This document shows, piece after piece, positions 1 to 11,802 of a DNA stretch of 64,000 bases (position 1 is the first letter of the stretch; each line of letters begins with the position of its first letter). Where the stretch lies: the NCBI GenBank assembly GCA_035771175.1, contig CM069590.1, positions 52,972,024-53,036,023 of the forward strand, read 5' to 3'. The position numbers and the translations under genes are program-made. The stretch is from Paratinospora sagittata. Lineage: Eukaryota > Streptophyta > Magnoliopsida > Ranunculales > Menispermaceae. The notes below the pieces were generated by a model. The model had not been told where the DNA came from and ran no database searches. It saw nothing but the letters and a program-made list of their open reading frames with translations.

Positions 1-1950
1 ATAGCTACCTCTTAACCTCCAAAAACAAATATATATATATATATATAATGATTAAAAAGTTTTTTTTTCAAAAAAGGGAGTAGGAAAGTGAAGTGCAGCA
101 AGGTGCACGCTTGAGGTGCACTTGAGGCACATGCCTAAGTTGATGCTATGCCTGTCAAATATTGAAGTGCATCTCTTGCGCTTCCCTTCAAGTTGCGCCT
201 GAGGCGCATGCCTAAGCTTGCCTTGATTACATTGACATAAACATCATGTTTAAATATGGGTTGGGAAATGATTAGATGCCAACTTGTGCGAACTCCTTTG
301 TTGTCATTAGTAATTGCGCTATCTTGGGTTGGGAAAGGATAGACTTTCCCTTTGTTTTTGTTTCCTACAAAACTAAAATAATTTTTTTTAGCATATATAA
401 GTTGATGTTTAACATTATTTTTACTGCAAGCGAATTGTATTCCTTCTTTTTTTTTTTACATAAATATTATTTTGTTAAATACTATTTTCTCCTTTTCTTC
501 ACGCCCCTTTTTTGCCTACTTCACATGACATTGAGGCTGTCGAGCTTCAGTTTCTGATGTTTGGAGTCTTTAAAGAAATTGACAAGTAAGATGTTGGTAT
601 CTTTTATTTTCTACAATTTTTCACTTAAAAAATAAATCTTTCAGCAAATACTTTTTGAATTTTTACCTAACTTTAGATGATGCTTTCATAAATGAGTGAT
701 TAAAACCTGTAGAGGTTCAATGAAATTTTGGAACATATTAAACTCTAATTTTATGCTGCTTATTTTTTCATGTCTTTTAAGTTTGAATCCATGCTAAGGT
801 GTCATTTGGTCTATTAATAGATTCGAGGGACTACGCACTTCCAATGTTGATCTAGTTGTATATTTGCCTTTGATTTAAGGTTCAGTACCAGTTTTTGTCA
901 TGGGTATGTCCACAATTGCATTGGTTTCATGGTCAAAAGACCAAAAGCCTATGTATAAGTTTCCTCATTGTGCCGCAGTAGTGCTATTGTCCTGTAATCT
1001 GTGAGGATGTGAAAAATTGAGGGTGTATTCTGTGGAGTTGAGACTTGAGATGGCTGATTAAATTGGTACATATTATTTAATGAATGCATTGCAATCAAAT
1101 TTTCAATTGAATTACCAGTTAGGCAGTTGGAAAAACTACTCATCTTTGTCAAATTTTATGTTTGAAAATTTCATAACATGATGAAGAAATAAGTGCAGCA
1201 GAGACAATAATATTGAGATGGATTGTTGGAAATAGCTAAAATCAGAAATGAATACATTTGTGGAAAAGCAACACCGCAAGTTGGCGAGCAACTGATGAAA
1301 AATTGAGTGAGGTGGTTTGGTTGTTTTGTTATTATGGTTTATTGTTATAATCAATAATATATCATAAGAAATGAGTAGCACAAACTCACATAGTATTTTA
1401 AGATTGCTAGCTGTGATAATACTGTGAATCAAACTCAAAGAAATGAAAAAGATAAAGAATCAGTGAAAAGAAAGCTAGAGCAAAATAGACCTATTCCTCA
1501 AGTAACAACTTTTTCGTTTTGCATCTTTTATTCCGCTAAATACCTTCTTCTGATTTTTAGAATGAAAAAACCTCCAAGATTATGGTCCCCCTGATGCACC
1601 CTGTTTCTCTTCTCTTTCTTTGTAGGAGGGATGCCATTGGCCATGTGTTTTACCTCTCTGTGTAGCTTCTCACTTTTGTTTTAATTTAATCTCTTTTTTT
1701 GCCTAGCAAGAAAAAAAAAAAAAGCCTCCAACATAGTTATTGGCATCACCCACTTTAGACATATAGACTCATAGTGTGTGAGTGGATAATATCACATGCA
1801 AAAAATTGTTGAAAAATGAACCAAGTTGTGGTTAATTACGAACCCGTTAGTTATAGAAATACAAATTACGTAATTTGATTCCCACTAAAGTTGGTAAATT
1901 AAAATCCTAGTAAATAATAGAACTTGATTGGGAAAGAGGGGGTTGGTTGA
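1..1950. other. Intergenic, no gene recognised
   Basis: AT-rich sequence with long T and A runs and no open frame that looks coding. Positions 90-235 repeat a motif of the form GAGGCGCATGCCTAAG several times with variation, which looks like a decayed transposon remnant. The longest open frames (276-557 plus, 1136-1438 minus) have low-complexity Phe/Leu/Ile-rich translations and no domain motif, so I do not call genes here. Confidence 0.6.
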
Positions 1951-1954
1951 GCAC

Positions 1955-2045
1955 TTATTTTGCAGGTAGGTGTTGGGGTTTGAACCCATGATCTCAAGCT
2001 CAAGGCTTTGCATACTAGGTGCTAAACCTTATCAAATCCATGGGA
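1955..2045 (-). repeat. tRNA-derived SINE-like relic
   Basis: Read on the minus strand, the segment holds a box-A-like stretch (GGTTTAGCACCTAG) followed about 35 nt later by a strong box B (GGGTTCAAACCCC), the internal RNA polymerase III promoter layout of tRNA-derived SINEs. It does not fold as a functional tRNA, and no clear poly-A tail or target duplication was found. It may be an old, truncated SINE copy. Confidence 0.35.
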
Positions 2046-5000
2046 AGGAAGTTGTCATTTAGCCTTCTTTCATGTTTCATTTGATTAATTCAATTGACTC
2101 GAGATGCTTTGGATTCAGTTGGATTTGGTCCATTGATTTGATGAAATTGCGTGTTTTTAGCTGACATGTTGCTACACCCTATAAGATTAGAATCATTAGA
2201 TCGAATGGGTTTCATGCTAAAACTTGATTCAATCTAACCCAAATCCTATAATCACCCCTAGCAGCTTCATCACATTATATGTTTCCACTTCCATATATAC
2301 AAGACACAACATAGGTTAATCACATCGAGAGAAATATAATATTAGATATTTTCTTTTGTTATTAACAAGAATGCATCCAATTTATTTTATGTTGGAGGAA
2401 AAAATAAAAAATAAAAAAATAAATAGAGAGATAGATGGATGGATGAAAGGATGAATGGATAGATTTTCTCTCCTTGAGAAAGGAAGCAACTTATTTGAGT
2501 GGCCAAGAGAGGTGTGATCTGCCTCTCCTGGACTTGCCATGGAGAAAATTGGGAGAACATTGAAAAAATGAGAAGGAAAAGTCATTGAAGTTTGTTGCCA
2601 AATGTTGTTCTTGAAGATATTGCTAGAGGAGGTGATTATTGATGAATAAATCTTGTGATGAAAGTGTGTGGTGTTTAGTAAAATAAAGAGAAGGAATGAT
2701 GCTTGTGCGAAATAAAGAGATGGGGGAACATTTATCATCACAGTGTTTTTTTTTTTAAATGTCTACGAACAAAATGAAAAAGCTCTTGTTTTGGGCAACC
2801 GTTGTTGTTTGAGAGACACTTTTGGGTCTTGATTTGTCCAAACATGTTTTGAAAGCAAAGCTCCTCCCATCCTCAACGGACCATTATTTTAAAGAGTTTC
2901 CAAACACACTATTGTTGTCCCTACTATTATTTCATGTCCTCCTTCCCTTCCTAATTACAGTTCCATTGAAAACCTAGATACCTTATCACTCTATTATCTT
3001 CTCCAAATAGAAGCAATAGTAGTGATAGGGCATGGGAAGTGACACTATATAGGAAGAAAAACCAAAGGTGCTCTTATTAGCACCATTCTAGCTGTTGGAG
3101 TTGACCTTTCCATTGTTCGCTACCTTGACAAATCTTCTGTTCTTAATATCATTTACGTGTTTGTTGTTGAAGCCTAATATGAATGAGATGCCATTGTTCA
3201 TTAGCAAGTCTTATATGTTTTTGTTCTCATGGTAAATCTTTTCATTCCTTCATTAGCATAAATCAACAGATTAAAATTCTGATGATTGTCCATATCTCAT
3301 TAGCAATCTGAACTAAAGGTTTAGGTAGCTAACAAGTGAGACAAGTAAACCGACCACTTATAAATATAAATGGAAGTCAATTTGAAGGCATAACTGAAAA
3401 ACAGGGCGCTAATTACAGCAATAATGAGATTAATGACAAGTTAGTAGTTTGTCAGTTGAGTTTAATGAGCTTCCTTGTGAGAAAGCAGAGTGATAATGGA
3501 ATAAAAGAACAGTTGATATGAGCTTGGATGAAGGTTTTTCTTAAAAATAATTGAAAACGGCATCAGCAGTATTTGGATCATGATTTTTTGGGTTCATCAT
3601 ATATATATGAAAGTTGTTATACTGAATCATGGCAGAATGCAGACGTTAGTTTTTGTATAATGGCTTATACATTTGATGTTGTTAGAAGAGCGTTGCTGAA
3701 TTAACAATATATTGATGCGCTCTTTTGTTAAGAGTGAGTAGTTCACAACTCAAATGCTTTCTGTTTTTGTTGATTCCTGCATATGAAATGTGGTGTTCAC
3801 CGAACATTGGCTGCAGGTTGGGGAGGGATTTACCTGTTTGTTACTGTTTGGCCTAATTGTCGGTTGCATCAAGATACAAATCTAGGAAATTTTGTTTGAG
3901 ATCAACCACTTTTGGCTTTGCTAGTTAATATGAGTTTCTGGTTGATCTCTGAAAAGCATTTCAAAGGACCATCCTGATGACCAGGGCAGTTTCCAATTAG
4001 AACAGGAAGTTTCAGGGTTTAGATCACAGGTAGGCTTACTAGCTCGTTCACATTTTTTTTTTCTGTTCTGTAATCATTCAACAGTTGATATACCAGTGAA
4101 CTTAAAATTCTACTGTAAACATTTAGATTAGAAATATGGTTTCTTTGTCCTCTAGCAGCTTGATTTGGGAAGGGCATCATCTATATTTAGTTAGAATTTA
4201 AACCTTTAATGTATAATCCACCTTACCATGGATTGTTAATTAGGACATTATTGTGTAGAAATTTCATCCTATTAAACTTCTGTTTCCATGCTGATGTTTT
4301 ATGTTTATCTGATTTGGTTCCTTTTTTTCAGTATATATTAGCTTTCAAAGACCTATGTTCTTTGTCTTCTTTTATGGAATGGTATTCTTCATAGTAGTTA
4401 ACTTGCCCAAAATCTTGAAGTGGTTACTTATATTTTTCCATTAATGCATATATAGGGCCTGCGCATGGGGACAGTAATCGAAGGGAAAGAGATGACTATG
4501 TACCTATCTTCTGTGTAATTACTGCGACATGTTATCCTTAAACCAATTTGAGGAATGCTTCAATGCAATTTGAGAAAAGGGATTTACACTTGTAAGATCT
4601 GGGGCAAAAGAAAAGCCTAGATATTTGAAGCAGTGGTCCTCAGAAGAGATCCCTCTGTTGCATTTTCCTTGGTACTCTGTTCCTAGATTTTAATAATAGG
4701 AAGGATTTCTTTCTCCTATGAGTTGTAAGAGTCACTGGATATACTAAAATAATAGTTAGCTGTAATTGAAAGAACCGATTTCAGTTTTTATGGTCCAAGA
4801 TCTTGTGAAACATAATGTTGCATTACTTGCTCAAATGAGAGCTTTTGTCATTTGGACACTAAAGAAGTTATGGATCTGTTTGAAAAAACTAATTGATCTA
4901 TCAACCTTCAAGTTATTACCATGGTTACTTGGGAATATTTAATTTAATTTTATTCTAAAAGTTGTTCGGACTTGATTTTTATCATCAGAGTCTAGTAACA

Positions 5001-5450
5001 GTAACAGAGTGTCTCTTTTTTTCTTAAGTGAATCATGCCACTGTCATGGGATGTGAGTCTGGTTGAGAGTCATTGTAGCATTTCTCACAGACAAAGCTCA
5101 TAGCGCCTATGAATTAAAGACAAACTACACTAAAGCCGCATGTCACATTAAACCCATCCCTCAAAAAAAAAGTTGTTACCTAAGGTACGGTAATTTATTA
5201 GATTCAATTAAATTCTAAAAGATCGGCATTGTTCAAATTATAATCTAAGGTACTTTTGAGGACAGAATTTGTCTTGATATTGCTGACGAAGCTCTCGTAG
5301 TTCTTGTGACAATGCAATGAGCTGGTTTGAAGGTTTTATATGCAGACAAGTTGATACGTATATAAGCACGGAACGGTGCTTTTGAGTAAAGCTATTCTCA
5401 CCCTGCTTTTTTAAGAATAGAAACTGTTTTTTCCAACTCTCAGATGAGCT
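2046..5450. other. Intergenic, no gene recognised
   Basis: About 3.4 kb without a supported gene. Open frames are short and on both strands. The minus-strand frame at 5238-5522 (94 codons) is the most protein-like, with charged C-terminal residues, but it has no recognisable domain and runs through the 20-bp tandem duplication at 5454. Some stretches around 3.8-4.6 kb have splice-site-like sequences, but no coding exon could be joined to them. Confidence 0.5.
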
Positions 5451-5453
5451 CTT

Positions 5454-5493
5454 CGCTAGACAGCTCGACTCTCCGCTAGACAGCTCGACTCTT
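5454..5493. repeat. 20-bp tandem duplication
   Basis: The unit CGCTAGACAGCTCGACTCTC occurs twice head to tail, the second copy ending in T instead of C. It lies within an unassigned minus-strand frame and does not change its phase beyond adding about seven codons. Confidence 0.8.
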
Positions 5494-5577
5494 CGCCCCA
5501 GATGTTCTGCTCCGTGTTCCATTGATGAGCCAGCCCTCTACTATAGATTATGTCCGCAGCCTCTGCTGTGTGGGTAA

Positions 5578-5692
5578 GAGCAAGCGTTGTCAAATTCGTT
5601 CAAAAATATTTTAATTCAAAAGTACTTTTTAAGGTGGAGCAAATGTTGTCAAATCCGTTCAAAAATATTTTAATTCAAAAGTACTTTAAAAA
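5578..5692. repeat. 59-bp imperfect tandem duplication
   Basis: Two head-to-tail copies start with GAGCAAGCG (5578) and GAGCAAATG (5637) and share the core TTCAAAAATATTTTAATTC. The copies differ at only a few positions. No coding potential. Confidence 0.8.
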
Positions 5693-5699
5693 AAACTAA

Positions 5700-7590
5700 A
5701 CGGGTCCAAAACATGTGCAAGTCTCTCCATCATTGTACTAAAAAATGTGCAAGTCTCTCAATCATTAGCACTAATTAATTGAGATTCAAGCCATATTAAA
5801 CACAATAGGATATAGTTTATTTTTTTATTTATTTTTTGTTTTCTTAAATTTGCATAGGTGAAACTGCAGATTTCCGAACATGAATTAATTAATTGATTGA
5901 TGCTGGGTGGTTTAATTAACAGATGAATAATATGACCATTAAATGTTCTTCATTAATATACAACGATGTACTTCTGCATCAATATTAATGAGAAGTTGAA
6001 GAGTCATCCACCTGAACTAGTGCAGTCCAGATGAAAGAGTTTCCTACTTCTAATCTCTGTAAGGTTTCAAATTTTTATAGTTTTTTTTAAGAAGAAAAGT
6101 CAAAGGTTATAGGTTCAACTCTTGCGAACATAGGCTTTGAAATCTAAAGGTTTCAGATTCAACTCTTGTTACTATTGAGTGAGGGAAATTAATGGATTAA
6201 GAACGGGCCTAATACCTCTTTGAAAGTGTGATATGGTAATAAAGTTAGTTATACAACTAATTATTAACCACTAACATTGTTTTTTTAAAAAATAAAAAAA
6301 AAGTCATTATTAAAGGAAAGAGTGAGTGGTTTGTTTTTTTTCTCTTTTCTTTTCATCAATCTTCTTTGCTCAAGTGCTCAAGACTTAATAATCATTGAGA
6401 TTCTAGTCAAGCATATATATGTTTGGCAAAAAATAGTCAAGCTTATATGTGCGAGGCAATGTCTCGTCAGCTATCACCTCCTCTTTTGGTGTTACTGTTG
6501 TATTAGTGTGCAAAAAGCTTGCAAACATGAAAGGCAATAATTAAGAATGGGTGGACCATGTTTGCATGCGTGGGGAAGATAAAACATTACTTTGTCGGTG
6601 GTTTTGCAGAGATGAACCACTTCATCATCTCTGCCTTAACAACAGGAGAAGCAACCAACCCCTTTGTAGCTATAATGGTTACATAGAAGGGTTATGATAA
6701 ATAATGTTAAAAATCGTTTAACTTAAAAGTTATAGATGATAACTAGAAGCCTAATAATATACATATCAAGCTACCGCTAACACTCTCCTTTACGTGCTGC
6801 CACATCCTACAGGTAAAGAGTTAAAATAAAAATAAAAGAAGAGAAATATCAATTATATAAATAGAGAATATGCAAATATCAATAAACAATATATATCAAA
6901 GTACTACTGTTAACGAAGAAAACCATTACCACCATTTGATTTAGCGGGGTTATAAGAAGAAATAATTTCTTCCCACAAGCTCTTGGATTGGAGTTTTAGA
7001 GTATATTTTCATCTTCACCACGTAGGTGGAGCCACCTTGGTTCAGGGCAATTGAGAGGGATGCTTCCTAGTTTCTATAGTGGTGTGGGTTACGAGTGGAT
7101 TAGTCTTTAACTTTTTATGGCGAGCATAAGAAACACCACCTGAAAAAAAAAAGAAAAAAAAAGAAAAGAAATTAGAATTTCCCTCTAATTGTAATTGAAA
7201 GCTAAAGGGAGAGACGAGGGTTTAGTGATTTACAGCTGTAGAGAACACTTAAAAACTTAAATGGCTATGTATTTACTGCTTCCTACCTGTTCTCTCTCTT
7301 TTCATTAAATTGTTTCTGAGTTATGGTTTTTTCTTCTTTTTTTTTCTGTTTTTTTTGTAGGCTCCTCTCTTAATTTCCTGTCTCTTCTCATTCTTATAAA
7401 TTATTTGAGTTTGCAGAATAGAGTCCTGTTTAAAGTATCTTCCCATGTTTCCTATCCATCAACACTAACCTAAACCATCTTCTATCTCTTTGCCAAAACC
7501 ATTTGTTTTGTTTCATTTGTTTTTGTTTTCTTGATTAGGCCAAAGAAAAGAGGCTGTTTTTTTGAGCTCTGAAGCTTTTTAAGTACTATA
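5700..7590. other. Intergenic region and probable promoter/5' UTR of the ZF-HD gene
   Basis: No coding sequence is seen from 5.7 to 7.2 kb. From about 7260 to 7590 the plus strand becomes rich in C/T tracts and T runs, typical of plant core promoters and 5' leaders, immediately ahead of the ZF-HD start codon. A transcription start cannot be fixed from sequence alone. A 5'-UTR intron is possible but unsupported. Confidence 0.4.
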
Positions 7591-7597
7591 GCATCAA

Positions 7598-8437
7598 ATG
7601 GAATTAAGAAGAGAGAAAGATGACATAAAGATGTCAATCTCTTCCAATTCTAATGCTTCTGCATTCAACCTTTCTTCTCCACCCTTCATTTCTACAGCTG
7701 AAATTGCAACAACAAAAAAAGATAGAAATGATGATGGAACTGTAATTCTCAACCAACCACTAAGAAGCCCACCAATTCCAGCTCCAACTCTACCTACATT
7801 TATCAGTTACGCTACTGGTGGATCGAACACTAAGGTTTCAACTTCAACAATCAAGGCAGCTGAGTATAAAGAATGTCTCAAGAACCACGCGGTCAGCACT
7901 GGTTCACATGTCCTGGATGGCTGCGGGGAATTCATGCCTAGCGGCGAAGAAGGCCTAAAATGTGGTGCTTGCGGCTGTCACCGGAGCTTTCATCGGAGAG
8001 AATTAAACGGACATCTTCAATCGAAAGCAAATTACTACAAAAGCTACCACCCAAATGGCTTTTTAAGTACTTCACCATTTCAACTGCTTCCTCAAGCTGT
8101 GAAACCGATCACGACTTTCGGTGGCGGCGGCGGTCTAACCACCGATTCATCAAGTGAAGAGTTCAGTCTCCGCCGTTCCAATGCTGATGTATTTGCGTCA
8201 CCACAGTTCGCTCCGTCGAAGAAGCGAGTCAGGACTAAATTTACTTCGGAACAGAAGGTGAAGATGTTGGAGTTTGCAGAGAAGATAGGGTGGAGGATAC
8301 AAAAGCAAGATGAGGCAGCTGTTCGGCTGTTTTGTGCCCAGGTGGGTGTGAAGAGGCATGTTCTGAGAGTTTGGATTCACAACAAGAAGCAAGCCGTGAA
8401 AAGAGAGAACACAACTTTTTGTGAAAAGATGATATAA
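7598..8437 (+). CDS. Zinc finger-homeodomain (ZF-HD/ZHD) transcription factor
   Basis: A single-exon gene for a 279-residue nuclear DNA-binding protein. Residues 1-86 are Ser/Pro/Thr-rich and probably disordered. Residues 89-136 form the ZF-HD dimerisation zinc finger: the conserved YKECLKNHA start, the DGCGEFMP core, and the Cys/His ligands in KCGACGCHRSFHRRE. A Gly run (175-179) lies in the linker. Residues 208-268 are the divergent homeodomain, from KKRVRTKFTSEQK through GWRIQKQDE to the recognition helix with VWIHNKKQ, in which W and N are conserved. The family binds ATTA-core sites as homo- or heterodimers and regulates flower, leaf and stress programmes. The length is normal and intron absence is typical of the family. 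ATG 7598 is the first in frame; Met12 is an alternative start. The subgroup is not resolved. The IHNKKQA ending departs from the common MHNNKN. Confidence 0.95.
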   Translation: MELRREKDDIKMSISSNSNASAFNLSSPPFISTAEIATTKKDRNDDGTVILNQPLRSPPIPAPTLPTFISYATGGSNTKVSTSTIKAAEYKECLKNHAVSTGSHVLDGCGEFMPSGEEGLKCGACGCHRSFHRRELNGHLQSKANYYKSYHPNGFLSTSPFQLLPQAVKPITTFGGGGGLTTDSSSEEFSLRRSNADVFASPQFAPSKKRVRTKFTSEQKVKMLEFAEKIGWRIQKQDEAAVRLFCAQVGVKRHVLRVWIHNKKQAVKRENTTFCEKMI

Positions 8438-9262
8438 TAAGTAGGTAGGTAGATAGAGAGAAGGAGGAGCTGAAAGAGTTAAGACCCAATGTGAAGAAGA
8501 GCTTAAATGTTGGTGTTTTCTTGTGTGCAGTATCTCTTGCTTGCTCTTGGATTTGTAATTTAATTAACAAGAATTTTTTTTTTTTTCACAGTTTTTCTTG
8601 TTAAAATCTGATACAGGGCTTGGAAGTTTAGTTAACCCTCTTGGATGTCTTCATGCCAAATCTACATTAATGACAAAAGTTTAAATCTGTCTTAGTTTTC
8701 CTACTTTTCTTTTCTGTAATGCTTACATTAGGTCCAATGTCGGAAAATGACGCCGACACCTAACCTCCTTGAATGTTTTAAATATGGCTTTGACACTATT
8801 TTTTTTTTCCTTTCTCGATGTCTCTGAATTGCAAGCACCTTTATTAAGCTTCAGACATAAAAATTAAAGGGAACTCAGCCCCACAACATTATTTTTATTG
8901 CTTTCTGTAGATATGCTCCCATACCATGTGTTCAAATAGAGTTAAATGGCCGACCCAGTTTCCATTTTAATTTTTATGTATGCCAATTGGCTTGCGCTCT
9001 CTTGTGGTTAGGAAGGATTTGGGGCCAAGCCACAAATTGCAATACACATTATTGAACATGAATTAACTCAATTATGTTGTTCATGATGATTCTCATTGAG
9101 AAAATGAAATGCAATTAATACACACCTAATTTTATTCAATTTGCAGCATAGAAGAGATGAAGAAAATGGTAGAAGGCCCTGATGTTGGAATCACTTGACA
9201 ATTCCGTACAATTATGTGGAGATGAGATATTGCTTCCAGTGATTTAGGTTTTTTTTTAATGT
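8438..9262. other. 3' flank of the ZF-HD gene
   Basis: Contains the presumed 3' UTR (about 8440-8570 by composition) and AT-rich intergenic sequence. No further gene is seen. The small minus-strand frames over the 3' end of the ZF-HD gene are shadows of its coding strand. Confidence 0.5.
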
Positions 9263-9473
9263 TTAAGTGCCTTTGATTCGTAATCTGAAAACTAAAATAT
9301 AACTTAAAAAGCAAAATCTTATAAAATAATATTTTGTCATTTTGTAAAAATAATATATTTTTTTGGTAAGTCTCAAAAAATAAATTTTAAATTTTAATCG
9401 ACCAAATACGTTTTTCGTGTTTTCAACATTATACAGAAAACTGTATCCGAATTATAACTAAACGCAACCTTAA
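9263..9473. mobile_element. MITE, probably Tourist/PIF-Harbinger-like
   Basis: A block of about 203 bp (9267-9469) is flanked by TTAA on both sides (9263-9266 and 9470-9473). Its left end, GTGCCTTTGATTCGTAAT, is an imperfect inverted repeat of the right end, whose complement begins GGTTGCGTTTAGTTATAAT. The interior is AT-rich and non-coding. TTA/TAA target duplications and G-rich inverted ends fit a Tourist-type MITE. A hAT-type assignment cannot be excluded because the ends are degenerate. Confidence 0.45.
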
Positions 9474-9529
9474 TTTTCTATTTTTGATAACATCAGAATG
9501 AATCACATCTAAAAGGTGTATGTATTAAA

Positions 9530-11585
9530 TGTGACGACCTACTTTTCGCATATGACGTCATGATGACGAAGAATGCCCAACTCTTTGTCTTGTGTATGTA
9601 TTAAATGTGTATAATCCTTATATTTGTGTGTATACGAAGGATTTTTAAATGTATTTTAGGGCTATTGGTACCCTAGGTGGGTGCAAGAAGCACGCTTCTA
9701 GGTGGGCTCGAAAAAAAAAATAAAATTGGCTGGTTGTGCATGATTTGAAGCAAGTGTTACACCTAATGGCAGCCACTTAACCATGAAATTGGCACGTAAT
9801 GAGCTAGCTGGCACAACCAATTCAGCTTGTTTACCCGTTTTGGCTTGCTGACAAGCTATTAGACTATCTTAAACTTGCTAAAATTGAGAGAGCATTAAAC
9901 TTGCTGGAGTGCTAACTGGAAGAGGAAAACAGAGGAAGAAAGGAAGAGGAGCTTAATGCTGGTGCTCCAAAACTGGGATTTGCAGCTGGAAAGTGTGGTT
10001 TTGATACTGGAATTTGACTGATTTGTTGGAGGATAATCCTTGGTTGCTTGGTAAGTAATTCAATGGTTTAAACATTAATTTTCATAACTGAATTTTATTC
10101 TGATCAATGGTGGTTTTGATGTTGGAATTGTACCAGTTATTGACCAAACTCATGGATGAATGACTCCTTGATAATGGGATCAATTTCTAAGTCATTGGTG
10201 AGTGTTTTAAACACTGATTTTCTTTGGCTAAATTGGGTGTTCCAAGTCTTGCTGGAATAGCGTTTTGGAACCAAATTCCAGTAAATTATGATGTTTTAAT
10301 GTGCTTCACTACTGGAAATTGGTCTAGTTTATATGCTGGAAATTCATTTACAATGTACTGATATATTTATTGCAGAGAGTTGGTAAGAGATTTGACTGAG
10401 AATTGAGTATGGTACATGAATATAGATGAGGTGTTGATAATGTGCTGAAAATTTAGTGTATTTGGTTAATGCTAAGGTAAATTGAATTAATGATGAATTT
10501 TGACTCATTTGATGAGTAATTGACTAACACGTGTTGCTGGAATGGTTATTTATGTGTGTGCAATGTAATTACAGTGAGTTGAATATGAATGGAATGATGA
10601 TTTGTGAACACAATTAAGGAGTTGATGATGTGTAGTACACATTGGTGATTTGGCTACAATCAAGTGTGTTGTAGACTTAGGCAAAATTTTGTGGTTGTGA
10701 GTATTTCTCACCGTAATGCTCCATTTATAGCATTGTATATATATATATATAGATTAAATACCTTGGTGTTGGATTTCTTTCTATTTACTTGTTCTTAGGA
10801 GAAATGTGCTGGCGGAGTACTTAGATTGGTACTCTGTGGAAAGGACTTTGCGAATCACTGAGGAATGTAATGGTAGAAGGATTAGTTGGATAACGTGTTG
10901 GTCTGAACCCATGGCGTAATGGGGGAAGTGTAGACAATGTTATTCTGATGTGACCTCATGTTGAGGCTTTTCTATATTTTTTATGAAAACGATGCATAAT
11001 TTTATGTAACAAACATGTTTTACATAAATGTATATGTGGAGATTACTGTGAAAAATATTTACTGAGCTAGTTAAACTCATCCTATTTTTCCTTATTTTCT
11101 TTCAGGTCCATATTAGAAAGGAAAGGGCAAGGCTTAGAGTGTGTGGCTTTCCTTTTTGTCTTTTGAATGTAAGTTTTGATATATAATTATGGGGACTTGG
11201 GAATTAGTTTCGACTGTTTGATCTCTTATTTTTGTATATAACTATCACAATTAGTATTGTATATAAAACATAGGTAGTGATGGATTTTGGTTTGTATATG
11301 ATAATCTAAGAAATGATGAAATTTTATTTTGGGAGTTCCATGTTGATATTTAGGATAATTGAAGCTTATGTTTAAATTATGGATCATATGACATCATGTT
11401 TCAGATGATGATGTATTAATTTATTATTGGTTCGATTATCTTGATCATATACAGATTATGTATTTGAGGTTGTTAAGTACTTTTCGCGTAGAAGCTTATC
11501 AGTGTCTCAGGTTTTGTCGGGTTGTGGCATTATCTGAGGTACTGTGTCGGTCGTGACGTCACCCGGGAAGGGATCGCGATAATAT
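9530..11585 (+). mobile_element. Ty3-gypsy 5' LTR (approximate limits)
   Basis: About 2 kb of non-coding sequence lies between a TGTGACGACC start (about 9530) and the primer-binding site at 11586. The last part (from about 11545) contains GTCGTGACGTCA, resembling the GTCGTGACA end of the gypsy insertions at 13.9 and 16.8 kb. The stretch ACTGAGCTAGTTAAACTCAT (from 11058), followed by a T-rich tract ending in CAGG, has a counterpart in the LTR at 13870-15588. No matching 3' LTR is visible, because the element is truncated near 13.34 kb. The left border is inferred from composition and the TG start, so it could be off by tens of bases. Confidence 0.5.
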
Positions 11586-11597
11586 TGGTATCAGAGC
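11586..11597 (+). other. Primer-binding site of the gypsy element
   Basis: TGGTATCAGAGC is complementary to the 3' end of plant initiator tRNA-Met, the usual minus-strand primer of plant LTR retrotransposons. It sits just after the LTR and about 200 bp ahead of the gag frame. Confidence 0.75.
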
Positions 11598-11802
11598 CCG
11601 AAGTTTAGAATACCTATGTTCAGGTTATAAAAACTTTAAGAAAGATAAAAGCCTTATAATGTTATGTTTTGATTGTATGGGTATTATATGGGTAGTTAGA
11701 TTATGATTAATGTTATCCATTGTATGCTACCCTGCTTGATGCATTTCTTTTTGCCCATTGAAAATTTCAATTTACTGAAGAAGGGAAAAATCAGGGTTAA
11801 CA

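Noticed and set aside
276..557. 93-codon plus-strand frame
   Set aside because: Phe/Tyr/Leu-rich translation from T-rich DNA, with no domain and no supporting promoter or splice context.
6080..6280. Possible SINE with GGTTCAACTC box-B-like words
   Set aside because: Two box-B-like words occur, but no box A, tail or target duplication could be found.
8198..8570. Minus-strand frames over the ZF-HD gene
   Set aside because: They are antisense shadows of the homeodomain coding sequence and its 3' UTR.
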